This document shows positions 5,899 through 7,284 of a DNA stretch of 7,284 bases, piece by piece. Source of the DNA: Hyphomicrobiales bacterium (GTDB lineage: Bacteria; Pseudomonadota; Alphaproteobacteria; Rhizobiales; Xanthobacteraceae); NCBI GenBank assembly GCA_016210825.1, contig JACQTM010000387.1:1-7284 (forward strand), read 5' to 3'. Within the stretch, counting starts at the first letter, position 1, and each line of letters opens with the position of its first letter. Below the pieces are notes generated by a model. It was not told the DNA's origin and did not search any database. It saw only the letters and a list, made by a program, of their open reading frames with translations. Made by a program: the position numbers and the translations under genes.

Positions 5899-7074
5899 AT
5901 GAAGAAGACCTTGATTGCCGCCGGCGCGATCCTCGCGCTCGCGGCGGGGCCAGCAATGGCCCAATCGAAGTCGGTGAAGATCGGCTTTGTCTCGACGTTC
6001 AGTGGGCCGACTGCGGTGATCGGCAACGATATGCGCAACTCCTTCGAGCTCGCGCTCGATCACATCGGCCGCAAGATGGGCGGTCTGCCCGTTGAGGTGA
6101 TCTACGAGGACGACCAGCAAAAGCCCGAAGTCGGCAAGCAGAAGACCGAGAAGCTGATCCAGGCCGACAAGGTCGATTTCGTCATCGGCTATATCTGGTC
6201 GAACGTGTTGCTCGCCTCGCTCAAACCGGTGCTCGATTCACAAACGTTCCTGATCAGCTCCAATGCCGGGCCCTCGCAAATCGCCGGTGAACTCTGCTCG
6301 CCATTCTTCTTTTCGACGTCGTGGAACAACGACCAGACGCCGCAGGCGATGGGCGAATACCTGAACCAGAAGGGCGTGAAGACCGTTTATCTGATCGGCC
6401 CGAACTATGCCGCCGGCAAGGACATGCTGGCGGGCGTGGCTTCGACCTTCAAGGGCAAGGTGATCGGCGAGGATTTGACCAAGTGGCCAGACCAGCTCGA
6501 CTTCTCCGCCGAGCTATCCAAGGCGCGCGCGGCTAAGCCCGATGCGATCTTCGTGTTTTATCCCGGGGCGTCCGGCGTGCAATTCCTGACGCAATATGCT
6601 CAAGCTGGACTGAAGGGTCAGATCCCGCTCTACACGGCGTTCACGATCGATGCGATCACGCTGAAGCTGCAGAAGGACTTGGCTCTCGGCGTGCCGGGCG
6701 CCCAGCATTGGGTGAACGATCTGCCAAACGATGCCAACAAGAAATACGTGGCAGACTTCCGCAAGAAGCATGGCAACTACCCGACATTCTACGGCGCGCA
6801 GTCGTATGATGCCGTGGGCCTCGTCAACAGCGCGGTGGTGGCAGTGAAGGGCGACCTCAGCAAGAAGGACGCCATGCGCGCCGAAATGCGCAAAGCCAAC
6901 TACAAATCGGTGCGCGGCCCGTACAAGTACGGCAACAACCACTTCCCGATTCAGAATTTCTATCTACAGGACGTGGTGAAGGATGCCGAGGGCAACCTGA
7001 CGCTCAAGACGGTGGCGACCATCGTCAAGGACAGCCAGGACAAGCACCACGGCAAATGCGCGATGAAGTGGTAA
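5899..7074 (+). CDS. LivK-like periplasmic binding protein of an aromatic-acid/branched-chain ABC transporter
   Basis: This 391-aa type-1 periplasmic binding protein (Peripla_BP_6, LivK-like) begins with a Sec signal peptide MKKTLIAAGAILALAAGPAMA, cleaved after residue 21. The mature protein opens with the family-typical VKIGFVSTFSGPTAVIGNDM (26-45). The EVIYEDDQQKPEVGKQKTEKLI segment (66-87), GPNYAAGKDML (167-177) and YGAQSYDAV (298-306) are also typical. Two Cys residues (133 and 387) could form a disulfide. Relatives are often coded with benzoate or other aromatic catabolism genes and bind aromatic acids, and the preceding benzoate-CoA ligase gene supports that role here; leucine-type amino acids are the alternative. 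The start is clear: GGGAGGT lies 8 nt before the ATG. A strong terminator right after the gene would favour excess of this protein over the downstream permease. Confidence 0.85.
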   Translation: MKKTLIAAGAILALAAGPAMAQSKSVKIGFVSTFSGPTAVIGNDMRNSFELALDHIGRKMGGLPVEVIYEDDQQKPEVGKQKTEKLIQADKVDFVIGYIWSNVLLASLKPVLDSQTFLISSNAGPSQIAGELCSPFFFSTSWNNDQTPQAMGEYLNQKGVKTVYLIGPNYAAGKDMLAGVASTFKGKVIGEDLTKWPDQLDFSAELSKARAAKPDAIFVFYPGASGVQFLTQYAQAGLKGQIPLYTAFTIDAITLKLQKDLALGVPGAQHWVNDLPNDANKKYVADFRKKHGNYPTFYGAQSYDAVGLVNSAVVAVKGDLSKKDAMRAEMRKANYKSVRGPYKYGNNHFPIQNFYLQDVVKDAEGNLTLKTVATIVKDSQDKHHGKCAMKW

Positions 7075-7087
7075 TCGGCTAAATCGG

Positions 7088-7132
7088 CGGGACGGCAGGA
7101 GCGATCGACGCTGCTGCCGTCCCGTTTTGTTT
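7088..7132 (+). terminator. Strong intrinsic terminator after the LivK-like gene
   Basis: CGGGACGGCAG (7088-7098) pairs perfectly with CTGCCGTCCCG (7114-7124), an 11-bp GC-rich stem. After one G-G mismatch the stem continues with AGCG/CGCT to a 5-nt loop. TTTTGTTT (7125-7132) follows directly. It starts 13 nt after the stop codon and sits between the binding-protein and permease genes. Partial read-through would give high binding protein and low permease, a common arrangement in ABC transporter operons; otherwise the permease needs its own promoter. Confidence 0.9.
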
Positions 7133-7151
7133 ATCGGTAGAATAAACACGA

Positions 7152-7165
7152 ATTGCCGCGGCAAT
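7152..7165. promoter_or_regulatory. Perfect 14-bp palindrome before the permease gene
   Basis: ATTGCCGCGGCAAT is its own reverse complement and lies 26 nt before the permease ATG, after the terminator. It could be a regulator site, but in GC-rich DNA it may be chance. No clear -35/-10 pair is visible around it. Confidence 0.25.
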
Positions 7166-7191
7166 CGCGCGGCGCGAGGGTGGCGGGGGCC

Positions 7192-7284
7192 ATGCTACTG
7201 TTCATCGAGCAATGCCTGAACGGTCTGCAATTCGGGCTGCTGCTGTTCCTGCTTGCCGCCGGGTTGACGCTCGTCTTCGGCATC
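7192..7284 (+). CDS. LivH-like ABC transporter permease, N-terminal fragment cut by window edge
   Basis: Thirty-one codons are visible, beginning MLLFIEQCLNGLQFG and continuing through LLLFLLAAGLTLVFGI, the typical first transmembrane segment of LivH-family inner-membrane permeases for branched-chain amino acids or related acids. The frame is open to the right edge. The start is taken as the ATG at 7192, with GAGGG 11 nt upstream and a G-rich run closer. An in-frame GTG four codons earlier (7180) is possible but would overlap that GAGGG. With the LivK-like gene upstream, LivM, LivG and LivF equivalents would be expected further right. Confidence 0.8.
   Translation, partial: MLLFIEQCLNGLQFGLLLFLLAAGLTLVFGI

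Noticed and set aside
6514..6942. 142-codon open frame on the minus strand
   Set aside because: It is a shadow opposite the LivK-like gene, with no start signal or domain.
1..7284. CRISPR array, tRNA, rRNA, insertion sequence, toxin-antitoxin or defence gene
   Set aside because: I found no regularly spaced repeats, no tRNA-like cloverleaf, no transposase motif and no defence-type domain on either strand.

Overview
The window looks like chromosomal DNA of a GC-rich alphaproteobacterium, most likely a Hyphomicrobiales member related to Bradyrhizobium, Rhodopseudomonas or Xanthobacteraceae. This rests on strong third-position G/C bias, the kinds of proteins encoded, and the style of the intergenic repeats (CCCTCTCCC/GGGAGAGGG inverted repeats and a GTCATCCTGAGGTGC element). 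The genus is an inference from reading, not a database match.

Layout, left to right. Positions 1-222 are non-coding as far as can be seen and hold a near-consensus promoter that fires leftward out of the window. Positions 223-1269 (minus strand) encode a three-histidine-box fatty acid desaturase that starts with TTG. Positions 1270-1731 carry no intact gene. They contain a large imperfect inverted repeat (about 1470-1624) and a decayed copy of the 3' end of an M24 peptidase-fold gene (about 1634-1699). Next comes a minus-strand transcription unit of two genes: an M24 'pita-bread' protein (2548-3840) and, 36 nt downstream, a type-2 periplasmic solute-binding protein (1732-2511). Positions 3841-4117 form a divergent control region. 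On the plus strand there follow a benzoate-CoA ligase-type enzyme (4118-5725), a LivK-like branched-chain/aromatic solute-binding protein (5899-7074), a strong intrinsic terminator (7088-7132) and the first 31 codons of a LivH-like permease (7192 to the right edge).

The plus-strand genes read as an aromatic-acid uptake and activation operon. The LivK/LivH-type ABC transporter would import a benzoate-like acid, and the ligase would trap it as a CoA thioester for a benzoyl-CoA pathway (box or bad type, whose genes are not in the window). A perfect 24-nt inverted repeat with a TGCA-N6-TGCA core overlaps the predicted -10 of the ligase promoter. It resembles the operators described for BzdR/BoxR-type benzoyl-CoA-responsive repressors. 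Hairpins after the ligase gene and the terminator after the binding-protein gene would separate the expression levels of the three genes.

I see no clear new defence, mobile or RNA system. The less ordinary points are the M24 protein with one metal ligand replaced by Cys, the solute-binding protein that lacks the usual amino-acid-binding Arg and Asp, the paralogous M24 gene remnant on the far side of that binding-protein gene, and the operator over the ligase promoter.
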